Shown here in pieces: positions 35,698-45,700 of a stretch of DNA of 64,000 bases. This DNA comes from Hyphomicrobiales bacterium (GTDB lineage: Bacteria > Pseudomonadota > Alphaproteobacteria > Rhizobiales > Xanthobacteraceae). Position 1 is the first letter of the stretch. Each line of letters starts with the position of its first letter. The notes below the pieces were generated by a model, which worked only from the letters and a program-made list of their open reading frames with translations, was not told the DNA's origin and did no database searches. The stretch lies in contig JAFKKG010000037.1 in assembly GCA_017305715.1 (NCBI GenBank), positions 26,522 through 90,521 of the forward strand. The letters run 5' to 3'. The translations under genes and the position numbers were made by a program.

Positions 35698-35887
35698 TTC
35701 CCGCCTTGATGGTGGAGTGCCAAATCGTTCTGACCGGCAAGGGGAACCGCGTGGGGCTTGAAGTTACTGCCCAATAGGTGGTGATGCGGTTAATAAACGC
35801 CTCAGGAAAACAACGGAGAAACCGGGATTTCGGTCGCGATACCCGAGGGAACCGGGGGCGAAACCCCTGTTGCGGAACGGTTCGTGG

Positions 35888-37411
35888 TCACCGCGGCAAT
35901 TTGGCGATCGCCTGGCTCAACTGGTGGATTTCGTAGGGCTTGCGCAGGATGGGGAAATCGTCGCGAACGTTCACCGCGGCGTCGCTGTAGCCGGTCGCCA
36001 GCAGGATAGGCAACCGGGGCCGTATCGCCTTGAGGTGACGTGCCAAAGCGAGGCCGTCCATCTTGCCGGGCATCACGATATCGGAGAACACAAAATCGAT
36101 TCCGTCGCGCTCGACTTCGCGCAACGCCGCTTCGGCGTTGTCGACCCTGCGGACGGTGTAGCCGAGCTGCTCCAGCAGGCTGCTGCTGACCGCGGCGACT
36201 TCCGGATTGTCGTCGACCAGCAGCACGGTGCCGCTGCCGCCGGACGCGGTGGCGCTGATCTCATCGACCGGCACATCGATATCCTTCCGCGGCAGCAGGA
36301 TCGCAATCTTCGTGCCCTTGCCGAGCTCGCTTGTCACCTTGACCGTGCCGCCGGCCTGATGCGCAAATCCGTGGACCTGCGAGAGGCCCAATCCCGTGCC
36401 CTTGCCGACCGGCTTGGTGGTGAAGAACGGGTCGAAGATCTTGCTGAGGACGTCGGGTGCGATGCCGGTGCCGCTATCCTCGACGGAAATCGCGACGTAG
36501 TCGCCGGAATGGGCCTCCTCGCGGAGTGTTGTGTTGTTGGCAGCGATCCTGATGTTTCCACCGTCCGGCATCGCATCCCGCGCGTTGATCACGAGATTGA
36601 CCAGCGCCGTCTCGAGTTCGGTGACGTCGACCATGACCGGCCAGACGCTTCGACCGACGTCGAACTGCAGCGCTACTGTGCTGCCGACGCCGGTGCGCAG
36701 AACATCCCGTATCGCATCGATACGTTCGACGACATTGACCGCCTGAGGATTGACGCTCTGCCGCCGCGCGAACGTCAACAACTGGCCAGTCAGCGCGGCA
36801 CCGCGCCGGGATGCAGCCTCGATCGCCGATAGCGCACGTTGCAGCCGGGGTTCGTCGGGCACGCCCTTCCTGAGCGTATGAAGGCTTCCGCTGATGATCA
36901 TCAGCAGATTGTTGAAATCGTGTGCGACGCCGCCGGTGAGCTGGCCGAGGGCGTCGAGCTTCTGCGATTCCGCAAGTTTGGCCTGCATCTGCTCAACCTT
37001 GAGCTGGGCCTCGCGGCGTTCGGTGATGTCGCGGGTGATCTTGGCGAAACCGACCAGCCTGCCATCCTCGCGGATCGGGTCGATCATGACACTGGCCCAG
37101 AAGAAGGTGCCGTCCTTGCGAACGCGCCAGCCTTCTTCCTCGTAACGGCCTTGCTCCTCGGCGATTTTCAGCGCGCGCTGCGGCTTGCCGTTGGCACGAT
37201 CGGTTTCGGTGTAGAAGGCGGAAAAGTGCCGCCCCAGGATTTCCGAGGGGGTATAACCCTTGATGCGCTCGCCGCCGATATTCCAGCTGGTGACGATGCC
37301 GTTGGGGTCGAGCATGTAAAGCGCGTAGTCGGCGACACCCTCGACCAGAAGCCGGAAACTGCGCTCGCTTTCGAACAGATCCCTCTGGTTCTGCTTGGCT
37401 TTTCCGAACAT
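35888..37411 (-). CDS. Soluble hybrid PAS histidine kinase with receiver
   Basis: 507 aa. PAS ([25 protein letters not shown], with [16 protein letters not shown]), a HisKA with phospho-histidine in [13 protein letters not shown], HATPase ([18 protein letters not shown]) and a C-terminal receiver ([11 protein letters not shown], phospho-Asp in [16 protein letters not shown]). No membrane helix. The domain order echoes the kinase at 18974 but with one PAS instead of three, so the two are probably paralogues. It is on the same strand as the cyclase at 33745. Confidence 0.92.
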   Translation of the reverse strand: MFGKAKQNQRDLFESERSFRLLVEGVADYALYMLDPNGIVTSWNIGGERIKGYTPSEILGRHFSAFYTETDRANGKPQRALKIAEEQGRYEEEGWRVRKDGTFFWASVMIDPIREDGRLVGFAKITRDITERREAQLKVEQMQAKLAESQKLDALGQLTGGVAHDFNNLLMIISGSLHTLRKGVPDEPRLQRALSAIEAASRRGAALTGQLLTFARRQSVNPQAVNVVERIDAIRDVLRTGVGSTVALQFDVGRSVWPVMVDVTELETALVNLVINARDAMPDGGNIRIAANNTTLREEAHSGDYVAISVEDSGTGIAPDVLSKIFDPFFTTKPVGKGTGLGLSQVHGFAHQAGGTVKVTSELGKGTKIAILLPRKDIDVPVDEISATASGGSGTVLLVDDNPEVAAVSSSLLEQLGYTVRRVDNAEAALREVERDGIDFVFSDIVMPGKMDGLALARHLKAIRPRLPILLATGYSDAAVNVRDDFPILRKPYEIHQLSQAIAKLPR

Positions 37412-37607
37412 CTAGACCCCCACGCAATGAGCCAGAACGCGTGGCAGACCGATTGGTTCCAGTTGCCGGGCAAGTTTTAGGCACATTTGAGCGGAAGGCG
37501 CGGCGTGCGGATCGGCCTCGGCGGGCCGCTGCGGCCGGGAAAGCCGTGGGTGTCGTGGATCGAGCGCGACGACCTCGTGCGCCCCAGCCGGACACGCGCG
37601 CTGCCAA

Positions 37608-38465
37608 TCAGTGAGCGGTTGCGACCACACTGCGAAACGTCGCAGCCAGCGTTCGCAGCGCAGCGAGTTTGGCGGGGTTGCTGACCTTCGAGTGTAACAT
37701 CACCTTCGACGTGCCAAGTGCCGGCAGCCTCTCGGCAATCCCGATATCGATAAGCCCCGCCGGCGCGATCCGGCGGGCGAGGGGGGCAACCGCCAGGCCG
37801 GCCAGCGCGGCGGCGACCACGGCGGTGAGGCCGCCTCCGACAAAGGCCTCGCTCCAGGCAATCCCGGCCTTGTCGAGGGCGCGGACGGCGATGGCGCGGA
37901 CGCCGCAGGGTGGCGCCAGTGTCGCCAGTTGCAAGGCGTCGCCGCGGGGCCGGACGAAGCGGGGCGAGGCGAACCAGCCGAACGCGTCCTCGGTCAGTTT
38001 CTCGCCGCCGCGCCGGCTGCCCTCCTGCCGCACCACCACGGCGTCGAGTTCGCCGGCGTCGTAGGCGTCCAGCATCGCCCGCGAAAAGCCGATCGTGACC
38101 GAAAGCGTCAGCTGCGACGACATCGCATGCAGCCGTTCCAGCAGTGGCACCAGTTCCGGGCCCGCGGCGTGATCGCTGATCCCGAGCGACAATCGCTGCC
38201 GCGCCGGCTTTTCGCCGGAAAGTGCCCGATCGTGCGCCTCCATCAGGACGCGGGCATGGTGCAGGAACGCCGCGCCGTCGGCGGTGAGCGTCACCGCACG
38301 CGGCGAGCGCTCGACCAGCCGCTTGCCGAGAACGCCTTCCAGCCGCTGCAGCTTCAGGCTGACCGCGGCCTGCGTCGTGCCGAGCGCCTCGGCGGCACGC
38401 GTAAAACTATGCAGTTCGGCGACCAGCAGGAACGCCTGCACGGTATCGATATCCAGCGTGCTCAT
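37608..38465 (-). CDS. LysR-type transcriptional regulator
   Basis: 285 aa from the ATG at 38465; earlier in-frame codons to 38489 look non-coding. N-terminal winged helix IDTVQAFLLVAELHSFTRAAEALGTTQAAVSLKLQRLE (about 4-43), then a periplasmic-binding-type ligand domain (LGISDHAAGPELVPLLERLH). Divergent from the tautomerase gene, with an inverted repeat between them. It likely activates that gene in response to an unknown effector. Confidence 0.9.
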   Translation of the reverse strand: MSTLDIDTVQAFLLVAELHSFTRAAEALGTTQAAVSLKLQRLEGVLGKRLVERSPRAVTLTADGAAFLHHARVLMEAHDRALSGEKPARQRLSLGISDHAAGPELVPLLERLHAMSSQLTLSVTIGFSRAMLDAYDAGELDAVVVRQEGSRRGGEKLTEDAFGWFASPRFVRPRGDALQLATLAPPCGVRAIAVRALDKAGIAWSEAFVGGGLTAVVAAALAGLAVAPLARRIAPAGLIDIGIAERLPALGTSKVMLHSKVSNPAKLAALRTLAATFRSVVATAH

Positions 38466-38479
38466 GGCATCATTACTAA

Positions 38480-38501
38480 CTATTATCACTGTTATGAATA
38501 G
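38480..38501. promoter_or_regulatory. Candidate LysR-type binding site
   Basis: CTATT (38480-38484) and AATAG (38497-38501) bracket an AT-rich 12-nt spacer, giving a 22-bp imperfect palindrome with T-N11-A geometry in the 107-bp divergent gap between the LysR gene and the tautomerase gene. Confidence 0.55.
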
Positions 38502-38572
38502 AGATAAGATACCAAAATGATGGTGACCCGTCTAGGTATGGGGCACGCAAACGACACCCAAGGAGAGCCATC

Positions 38573-39001
38573 ATGCCCCTGATCACCGTCACCTATTCGA
38601 GCTTCCGCAAGGCCCCGTCGCTGAAGGCCGAAATCGCCTCCGCCGTCAGCGATCTCACCGCACGGATCCTGCGCAAGGATCCGAGGGTTACCGCGATCAT
38701 CGTCAAATCGGTCGACGCCGCCGACTGGTTCGCGGGTGGCAGGTCACTCGCCGAACAGAGCCTCGCCAGCTTCTGGCTCGACGTCCATGTCAGCGAGGGC
38801 ACCAATACCAAGGATGAGAAGGCCGCTTACCTTGCCGCCGTCTTCCAGCGGATGGGCGAGTTGCTCGGGCCGCTGCACGAGGAGAGCTACGCCCATGTCG
38901 ACGAGGTCAAGGGCGATGCCTATGGCTTTGGCGGCCTGACGCAGGAACGCCGCTATATCGCCGGCCAGCTCGAGGTGCCGCCGCAGCGGCAAGCGGCGTG
39001 A
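38573..39001 (+). CDS. Tautomerase-superfamily protein
   Basis: 142 aa. Starts MPLITVTY, so removal of Met leaves the catalytic N-terminal Pro-1 of 4-oxalocrotonate tautomerase relatives. The first half is one beta-alpha-beta unit (ALKAEIASAVSDLTARILRKDPRVTAIIV region); the second half repeats a similar unit (HVSEGTNTKDEKAAYLAAVFQRMGELLG). That length suggests a fused tandem type. Divergent from a LysR gene, so it may be an inducible step in an aromatic or halo-acid pathway. Substrate unknown. Confidence 0.85.
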   Translation: MPLITVTYSSFRKAPSLKAEIASAVSDLTARILRKDPRVTAIIVKSVDAADWFAGGRSLAEQSLASFWLDVHVSEGTNTKDEKAAYLAAVFQRMGELLGPLHEESYAHVDEVKGDAYGFGGLTQERRYIAGQLEVPPQRQAA

Positions 39002-39007
39002 AGCCTC

Positions 39008-39736
39008 TTAGATCGTCGTTTCCGGCAGGCGGGCCATCGTTGCGCCGAACACGTCCTCGAAAGCCTGCCGGAGCGCGACGTCGACGTCTGCCGTAGTCAC
39101 GGGAAGGCCGAGGTCGACCAGCGAGGTGACGCCGTATCTGGGATCGACGACGCCGCAGGGGATGATCGCGGAAAAATGCGACAGCTCCGGCTCGACATTG
39201 ATGGCGATGCCGTGGAATGACACCCAGCGGCGCAGCCGCACGCCGATCGCCGCGATCTTGTCTTCGTATCCGGCGCCCTTGTCGGGCCGTGCGACCCAGA
39301 CCCCGACGCGGTCCTCGCGGCGCTCGCCGCGCACATTGAAGGCGGCCAGCGTGCGGATGATCCACTCTTCGAGTGCCGCGACGTAAGCCCGCACGTCGGG
39401 CCGCCGCCGTTTGAGGTCGAGCATCACATAGGCCACCCGCTGGCCGGGGCCGTGATAGGTGAGCTGGCCGCCGCGTCCGGTCTCGAACATCGGAAAGCGG
39501 GGGTCGAGCAGATCGCCGGGCTTGCCGCTGGTGCCTGACGTGTAGAGCGGGGGGTGCTCCAGCAGCCATACCAGTTCGGAGGCCTGTCCGGCGGCAATGG
39601 CGGCGGCCCGGGCTTCCATGTCGGCGACGGATTCGGGGTAGGGCACCTGTCGGTCGGAAATCCGCCATTCGACCTCGCCGCCGCCGGAGACCCGCGCGAA
39701 CGTCGTCAAATCAAGGCTTTGGCGGTCATTAACCAT
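39008..39736 (-). CDS. lipB: Octanoyltransferase LipB
   Basis: 242 aa. Transfers octanoate from octanoyl-ACP to lipoyl domains of 2-oxoacid dehydrogenases and the glycine cleavage H protein. Signature [12 protein letters not shown], catalytic lysine K160 in the KIAAIGVR segment and catalytic cysteine C194 in IIPCGVVD are all present. Length is normal for alphaproteobacterial LipB. Convergent with the tautomerase gene, 6 bp apart. Confidence 0.95.
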   Translation of the reverse strand: MVNDRQSLDLTTFARVSGGGEVEWRISDRQVPYPESVADMEARAAAIAAGQASELVWLLEHPPLYTSGTSGKPGDLLDPRFPMFETGRGGQLTYHGPGQRVAYVMLDLKRRRPDVRAYVAALEEWIIRTLAAFNVRGERREDRVGVWVARPDKGAGYEDKIAAIGVRLRRWVSFHGIAINVEPELSHFSAIIPCGVVDPRYGVTSLVDLGLPVTTADVDVALRQAFEDVFGATMARLPETTI

Positions 39737-39811
39737 TGGCTAACCATAATCTGGTCAGGTGGAACCACACCCATTCAGTCCAAGATCTAGTCCAAGTTTG
39801 GCGGTTTCGAA

Positions 39812-40054
39812 GTGGCCACCCTCGATAAAGTCAGCGTCGATCTCATGGTGGTGCTCGGCACCACCACCATGCCCATCCACCAGGTCATGCGGCTGTCGCG
39901 CGGCGCCATCATCGAACTGGACGCCACCGAGGCGGACGAGGTCAAGATCCTCGCCAACAACCTTCCGGTGGCTTCCGGCGTCGTGCTGGTGGATCGCAAC
40001 CGGATTGCGGTCGAAGTCAAGCAAATGCTGCCGAAATCGCCGGGTGTTAGGTAG
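39812..40054 (+). CDS. FliN/SpoA-type small protein
   Basis: 80 aa from the GTG at 39812. The whole product is a FliN C-terminal (SpoA) domain: LMVVLGTTTMPIHQVMRLSRGAIIELDATEADEVKILANN, then VVLVDRNRIAVEV (about 11-70). This domain forms the C-ring of the flagellar switch. No flagellar gene is nearby, so it is an orphan copy whose role (accessory switch or a relic) is unclear. Divergent from lipB. Confidence 0.85.
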   Translation: MATLDKVSVDLMVVLGTTTMPIHQVMRLSRGAIIELDATEADEVKILANNLPVASGVVLVDRNRIAVEVKQMLPKSPGVR

Positions 40055-40152
40055 TTAATTCGATCGCAAAACCGCCTTGTCCCTCCATCTTTGATTTGTT
40101 ACATCGGCGCCGTTGATCCGGCAGGCCGACATCCTTCCAGCCGGTATCCCAA

Positions 40153-40237
40153 GCGCTCGTGGCGGAATTGGTAGACGCGCTGCCTTGAGGTGGCAGTGAG
40201 TAAAATCGTGGGGGTTCGAGTCCCTCCGAGCGCACCA
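40153..40237 (+). tRNA. tRNA-Leu(GAG)
   Basis: 85 nt with a perfect 7-bp acceptor stem (GCGCTCG/CGAGCGC), a discriminator A and an encoded CCA. The anticodon loop TTGAGGT reads GAG. A long variable arm (TGAGTAAAATCGT region) and T-arm GGGGTTCGAGTCCCT identify the leucine isoacceptor, decoding CUC and CUU. Confidence 0.95.
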
Positions 40238-40239
40238 AG

Positions 40240-40735
40240 CCCACTTTATGCACTGATTTATCAGTCGTTTTGTGTTTTTCACTCAGGAACGTTACGCGTT
40301 CGTACAGGGCGGGGCGGATGCCCTTGTTCATGGTGCGGTCGCGTTCGAACATCTTTGCTATCCCGCTCTGGCCGAATAAGGCGCGGTTGGCTTGCACGAT
40401 GTGATGGGCGGCCATTTTCGGGTCGGTCCAGCCAACGCACGCCATCATCTGGCTATCCGTCATACCGCGCATTGCGGCGTCTTCGCGCGTGCCTTGCGAA
40501 CGCCGTGGCAGTCCCCACGCGTCCTTGCTCATCAACACAATCATGTGCCGATACGCTTGCCGGCGAACACGTCGCTACCGATGTCGGAGGCGTCGATGGC
40601 GTCGATCAGATCGCGGTGGGCGGGCACTTCGACCAGCTTCTCCTCGCCGCCCTTTTCGGTCGCAATGCGCAGCATGCCCTTGCGGATGTTGCGATTGGAT
40701 AAAATTTCGGCAAAGGGAGCCCCTGCGCCAGATTG
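40240..40735 (-). pseudogene. Decayed tyrosine-recombinase (integrase) next to tRNA-Leu
   Basis: Two frames are needed to read it on the minus strand. From about 40730 to 40543 the frame reads APFAEILSNRNIRKGMLRIATEKGG...VEVPAHRDLIDAI, a phage-integrase catalytic-core motif. It then hits a stop (GT*). The second half from about 40470 down reads MTDSQMMACVGWTDPKMAAHHIVQAN, the C-terminal box, in another frame. The residue expected to be the nucleophilic Tyr reads His (AAHHI for AAHYI). The 3' end abuts the tRNA-Leu 3' end, the classic attachment-site arrangement. Confidence 0.75.
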
Positions 40736-40858
40736 ACGCAGATTAAAATTCCGTTAATATGCCGGGGTTGAAATTCATATTTCGTGTGCCCGTTACATTA
40801 AACATTTCCCGCGGGATCGAAACCCTAGATTCCGTTGGAATTTCAGTGGGGTTGGCAA

Positions 40859-41590
40859 ATGAATTTACGTCTCAAACAAAGCTTGATGGGCGCGGCCGTG
40901 GCTTCGATGGCATTGGTCGCCGTTTCATCTGCAAATGCGGACACCCTCGTTTATAATCTGAGTGGAAATGGAAACGAGGCAAGCGGCGGTCCCTCCCTGA
41001 CGGGAAATGGCGGCAGCTTTACTGCCGGCGGATACGTATTCGGAGCCAATAACGGTCTCAGCCTCCCAAACGTTATTGGAGCCGGTAACAGTTACACAAT
41101 CGAATTACAGTTCACGTTCGACAGCACTTCAGGTTATCGACGGATCGCTGATTTTAAGGATCGGTCATCGGACACTGGGCTGTACAACCTCAGTACCGCT
41201 ATAAATTTTTATAATATCACGACTGGCTCCCTCGGAGCTTTGACCGCGGGGACGCCGGTTGATCTGGTCTTCAGCCGGGATAGCAGCACCAACGTCTTTA
41301 CGGCCTACACGAAGGTCGGAAACGTCCTCACCCAGCAGATTTCCTTTGTCGACAGTGGCGGTCTCGCTTCATTTACGGGATCGAATATCTGGTTCTTTCA
41401 GGACGATTTGGCGGTACCGGGCGAAGCCTCCTCTGGAACCGTGACGCATATTTCAATTTCGTCGGATGCTATCACGGTCTCACCCGCTGTCCCCGAACCC
41501 TCCACTTGGGCGATGATGATCCTGGGCTTCGCGGGCATTGGCTTCATGGCGTATCGCCGAAAGTCGAAGCAGGCATTGATGGCCGCTTGA
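40859..41590 (+). CDS. Secreted PEP-CTERM protein
   Basis: 243 aa from the ATG at 40859. Signal peptide (LKQSLMGAAVASMALVAVSSANA), a Ser/Thr/Gly-rich beta-sandwich-like body (LamG-like in pattern), and the C-terminal sorting signal VPEPSTWAMMILGFAGIGFMAYRRK. That is the PEP motif, membrane helix and basic tail recognised by exosortase. AT content is visibly higher than the flanks. It lies between an integrase relic and an IS5 relic, so it is likely acquired cargo. No exosortase gene is in the window. Confidence 0.9.
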   Translation: MNLRLKQSLMGAAVASMALVAVSSANADTLVYNLSGNGNEASGGPSLTGNGGSFTAGGYVFGANNGLSLPNVIGAGNSYTIELQFTFDSTSGYRRIADFKDRSSDTGLYNLSTAINFYNITTGSLGALTAGTPVDLVFSRDSSTNVFTAYTKVGNVLTQQISFVDSGGLASFTGSNIWFFQDDLAVPGEASSGTVTHISISSDAITVSPAVPEPSTWAMMILGFAGIGFMAYRRKSKQALMAA

Positions 41591-41614
41591 TCCACAACTA
41601 TCAGGATTGAATTG

Positions 41615-41640
41615 AAAGCCGCCTGCGGGCGGCTTTTGCT
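41615..41640 (+). terminator. Intrinsic terminator after the PEP-CTERM gene
   Basis: AAAGCCGCC (41615-41623) pairs with GGCGGCTTT (41628-41636) around a TGCG tetraloop, followed by TTTTGCTTT. 24 bp after the stop codon. Confidence 0.85.
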
Positions 41641-41742
41641 TTGAGCAAACCCATGTGGCGCGGGGGTCCAGGGCCCTCCCGCCAATTCGTGGTCGCCCTG
41701 CGCGGGGGCCGTATTTGGAGTTAGTATTTTTGAATGGAATTG

Positions 41743-41930
41743 ATACCCGGACGCGGACTCGTGAAGGCGCAGCCATAGACTGATTGACGCGAGTTGAACG
41801 AAGGCAAGATCGTTTGCGGCCAGCTTGTCGTAGCGCGTCACCCCCCGACGGCATTGTTTGATCCTGTTGAAGAACCGCTCGACCCGGTTGCGGCGCTTTG
41901 CGCGAGCTATGAGCTTGATATGGACCTGAG
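41743..41930 (-). pseudogene. IS5-family transposase remnant (C-terminal fragment)
   Basis: About 62 codons read HIKLIARAKRRNRVERFFNRIKQCRRGVTRYDKLAAN..., the C-terminal block of the IS5/IS427 transposase, with the catalytic Glu region RVERFFNRIKQCRR intact. Compare the fuller copy at 62090-62836, which has the same block (RNRVERFFNRIKQCRRVATRYDRLAAN). No N-terminal part, terminal repeats or start are present. It marks the far side of the island-like region that begins at the tRNA. Confidence 0.8.
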
Positions 41931-42097
41931 CACCGTTCCCAGCCTCATCCAGCGATTTGGGATTCGCTTTCCGGGCGGACCGCCCCAGCAGGCGCGCTGA
42001 AGTGTGCTTCTTGGCCGACATGTTGCGCCGCGCACGCATTGCCTCGCTATGGGAGCAAGGCTGACGTAGCCCTCGTCGCATCTGCGTTTTGCGTGCT

Positions 42098-42781
42098 TCA
42101 TTCGATCAATTTCAGAACAACGTGTCCTCCGAGCGCGGCCACGGTCCCGGATAGAACGAAAGCGAACCAAAACAATACCGAGCGCGGCACGCGCGTGCAT
42201 GAATGGACCCCGAGGGTCGCTGCGATGCCAAGCGCGATCACGCCAATCGCCAGGCGCTCCGACGGACCGCCAGGGCCGATGATCCAGTCCGCGCATGCGC
42301 TGGCGACGGTTTGGCCCAGCATTGCCGTGGCCCAGAAGAAGCCGCCGACATGGGGGCTGTCCGTCGGACCCGGCAGGTTTCCCGTAAGGCGATAGCAGAT
42401 CACGAACGAGAAGATCAGCAGGATGGCGATGAGCAGAATCGCGCCGCTGTCGCCGACGCCCATCGAGATGTCGGTTGCCTCCGCCAGCACCGCACCCAAT
42501 AGACTCAGCAGGAATGCGGCGGACCAGAACATCATGCGCGGAAACCGCCGGGTCGTTCGCTGCAATATCGACATCGCAACGAAGCACAGCATGAGCGCGA
42601 CGATCACTCTTCCCAGGCGGTGAACGTAGATATGATTGAGTGCATGGCCGGCGACCTCGCCAGCCATGGCCGCGAGGAGCCAGTTGACCCAAAACGTGGC
42701 CGAGACCTGCGGAACGATGCGCATGCGGACGGACGGCGTGCCGTTCCGAGCGCTCGTGCCACCCTTTGTCGTGGTGTTCAT
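42098..42781 (-). CDS. Multi-span membrane protein (DUF347-like), coupled to RND pump
   Basis: 227 aa from the ATG at 42781, whose ATGA overlaps the pump's stop codon. Seven or eight hydrophobic segments. Repeated short motifs such as NWLLAAMAGEVAGHALNH, FLLSLLGAVLAEATDI and FFWATAMLGQTVASACADWI resemble the DUF347/COG4705 membrane proteins. Translational coupling to the efflux pump suggests an accessory role or a shared inducer, not a known partner. Confidence 0.7.
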   Translation of the reverse strand: MNTTTKGGTSARNGTPSVRMRIVPQVSATFWVNWLLAAMAGEVAGHALNHIYVHRLGRVIVALMLCFVAMSILQRTTRRFPRMMFWSAAFLLSLLGAVLAEATDISMGVGDSGAILLIAILLIFSFVICYRLTGNLPGPTDSPHVGGFFWATAMLGQTVASACADWIIGPGGPSERLAIGVIALGIAATLGVHSCTRVPRSVLFWFAFVLSGTVAALGGHVVLKLIE

Positions 42782-45700
42782 GCTGCATGCTCCGGTTTGA
42801 TGGCGGGAAGGGGAGAGCGCTGCATCTTGCGCTGACGTGCGAACCAGTCGCTGATGTTCTGGAGGTAGATGTAGACCACGGGCGTCGTGAACAGCGTCAA
42901 TAGCTGCGAAACGATCAGGCCTCCGACGATTGCGAAGCCGAGCGGCTGCCTCAATTCCGATCCGGTCCCCGTGCCGATCATCAGCGGAATGCCTCCGAGC
43001 ATCGCGCACATGGTCGTCATCAGGATCGGGCGGAATCGGACCTTGCAGGCCTCCAATGCGGACTGTTCGGCCGAAAGTCCCCTATGGCGCTCGGCCTCCA
43101 GCGCGAAATCGACCAGCATGATGCCGTTCTTTTGCACGAGGCCGATCAGGAGAATGATCCCGATCAGCCCGATGACGTCGAGCCCGAAGCCGAACGTCCA
43201 GAGCGCCATCAGCGCACCGAGCCCGGCGGACGGCAACGTGGACAGGATCGTGACCGGATGAATCGTGCTTTCGTAGAGCATGCCGAGGATCAGATAGACC
43301 GCGACGATCGCAGCCAGGATCAGGACCGGCGTGGAGGCGAGCGCAGACTGGAAAGCCTGGGCGTTGCCCTGGAAACTCGTCGCAATGGTGGAAGGCATAT
43401 GCAGCGCGGCTGTCTCCTGCTGCACGGCGGCGACCGCCGTTCCGACGGCCGTGCCGGGCGCCAGATTGAAGCTCAGCGTGACCGACGGAAACTGGTTCTG
43501 ATGGTTCACCGCCAGAGCCGCCGAGCCATATTCGATGGTCGTGAACTGACCGAGCGGCACCACCGATCCGTTCGACGAGCGGACATAGATGCGGTTCAGC
43601 GCATAGGGGCCGGACTGGAACGACGGATCGACCTCGAGGATCACGTAGTAGGTATTCAAGGTGGTGAAGAGCTGGGCGACGTGACGCTGGCCGAACGCAT
43701 CGTACAGCGTATTGTCCACCGCCGCCGGATCGATGCCGAGGCGGGAGGCGGCATCGCGGTCGATCTTCAGCTTGAGCTGCCGCGCGGCATTGGCCTGGTC
43801 GCTGGCGACGTCGGCGAGCTCCGGCCGTTTTTTTAGCTTCTCGAACAGCTTGCCGGCCCAGCCATTGAGCTCGTCCTGGTTCACATCCGTGAGCGTGAAC
43901 TGGTACTGGGTCTTGGACAGGCGGCTGGCAAGATTGATATCCTGCGTCGCCTGCATGAACACGGCGATCCCCTGGAGCTTGGAGAGTTTGGTGTCGAGCT
44001 GCCGGATCACCTCGTCGGCGCTGAACTGGCGCTCGTTCCGCGGTTTCAACAGCACGAACAGGCGGCCGTTATTCTCGGACACGGTGGGTCCGCCCGGGCC
44101 GATATAGCCCGTGGCGTTGGCGACCGAGGGGTCCTTGGCAATCACGTCGATCACGCCCCGTTGCAGCTCCGCCATCTGCGCCGGTGAGACGTCGGCCGAG
44201 GCTTCCGTGATGCCGGTGATCATGCCGGTGTCCTGCTGGGGAAAGAACCCTTTCGGAATGCCTGCGAACAGCACGCCCGTTGCCACAACGCTGGCAAGCA
44301 TGACCGCCAGCGTCGCGAGTTTGAAGCGCAACGCAACGGACAGAACGCCTTCATAGCCGCGCTGGATCGCCACGAATCCGCGCTCGAGCGTCCGCGATAT
44401 CACGCCCGCGCCCGCGCCGTGGTTGGAAAGCAGGTAAGCGCACATCATCGGTGTCAACGTCACCGACACGATGACGGAGACGGCGATCGCAACGCACACG
44501 GTGACCGCGAACTCCTGAAACATGCGTCCGATCACACCGCCCATCAGGAGCAGGGGAATGAACACCGCAACCAGCGACACCGAAATCGATATGATGGTGA
44601 ACGCGATCTCGCCGGCGCCCTTCAGCGCCGCCTGTAGCGGCGACAGTCCCTCCTCGATATGCCGCGAGATGTTCTCGATCATGACGATGGCATCGTCGAC
44701 GACGAAGCCGACGGCGATCGAAAGGCCCATCAGCGACAGATTGTCGAGGCTGTAGCCGAGGAGATACATCACGCCGAACGTTCCGATCAGCGAGATCGGC
44801 ACCGAAATCGCGGGAATGATGGTCGCCCAGAAATTGCGGAGGAACAGGAAGATGACGCCGACCACGAGCGCGATGGTCAGGAGCAGCGTGAATTGCACGT
44901 CGGCGACACTGGCGCGGATCGTCTGCGTACGGTCCGATGCGATCGTGACCTTGATATCCGAAGGCAGGCCGGCGATGAGCTGCGGCAGCAGTTTCTTGAT
45001 GCCGTCCACCGTACTGATCACGTTGGCGCCCGGCTGGCGTTGGATGGCGAGAATCACCGACGGCTTGTCATTGTACCAGCCGCGCAGCGTCACGTCCTCC
45101 GCCGCGACTTCGGCATGGCCGATGTCACGCAGCCGCACCGGCGCGCCGTTCCGATAGGCGATGATCAGATCTTCATAGCCCTTGGCGGTCAGCACCTGGT
45201 CATTGGTCGCGAGCGTGTAGGCCTGTTGATCGCCGTAGAGTACGCCCTTGGGCTGGTTGACGGTGACGTTGCCGAGGGTCGAACGCAATTGCTCGAGATC
45301 GATGCCGGCCGCGGCAAGCTTTGCCGGATTGACCTGAACGCGGATGGAGGGTTTTTGCATGCCGCCGATCGTGACCAGTGACACGCCGGGCACTTGCGAA
45401 AGTTTTTGCGCCAGGATGCTGTCGGCATAGTCGTCGACCTTGGTGAGCGGTTCGGTGTCCGAGTTCAGTGCGATCAGGAGCACCGGCACGTCGGCCGGAT
45501 TGACCTTCCGCAAGATCGGCGGCGACGGCATCGTTTTCGGCAATTGCCCGGACGCCGCGTTGATCGCAGCCTGCACGTCCTGCGCGGCCGCGTCGGTGCT
45601 GCGACCCAGGGCGAATTGCAGGGTGATTTCGCTGTTGCCGAAGCCGCTCGACGAGGTCATGGCGGTCAGGCCTGCGATTTGCCCGAACTGGCGCTCCAAT

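Noticed and set aside
40047-40544. 165-codon minus-strand frame through the tRNA
   Set aside because: The 3' part is antisense to tRNA-Leu (the well-known EGLEPPRF-type artefact); only its N-terminal part is an integrase remnant.
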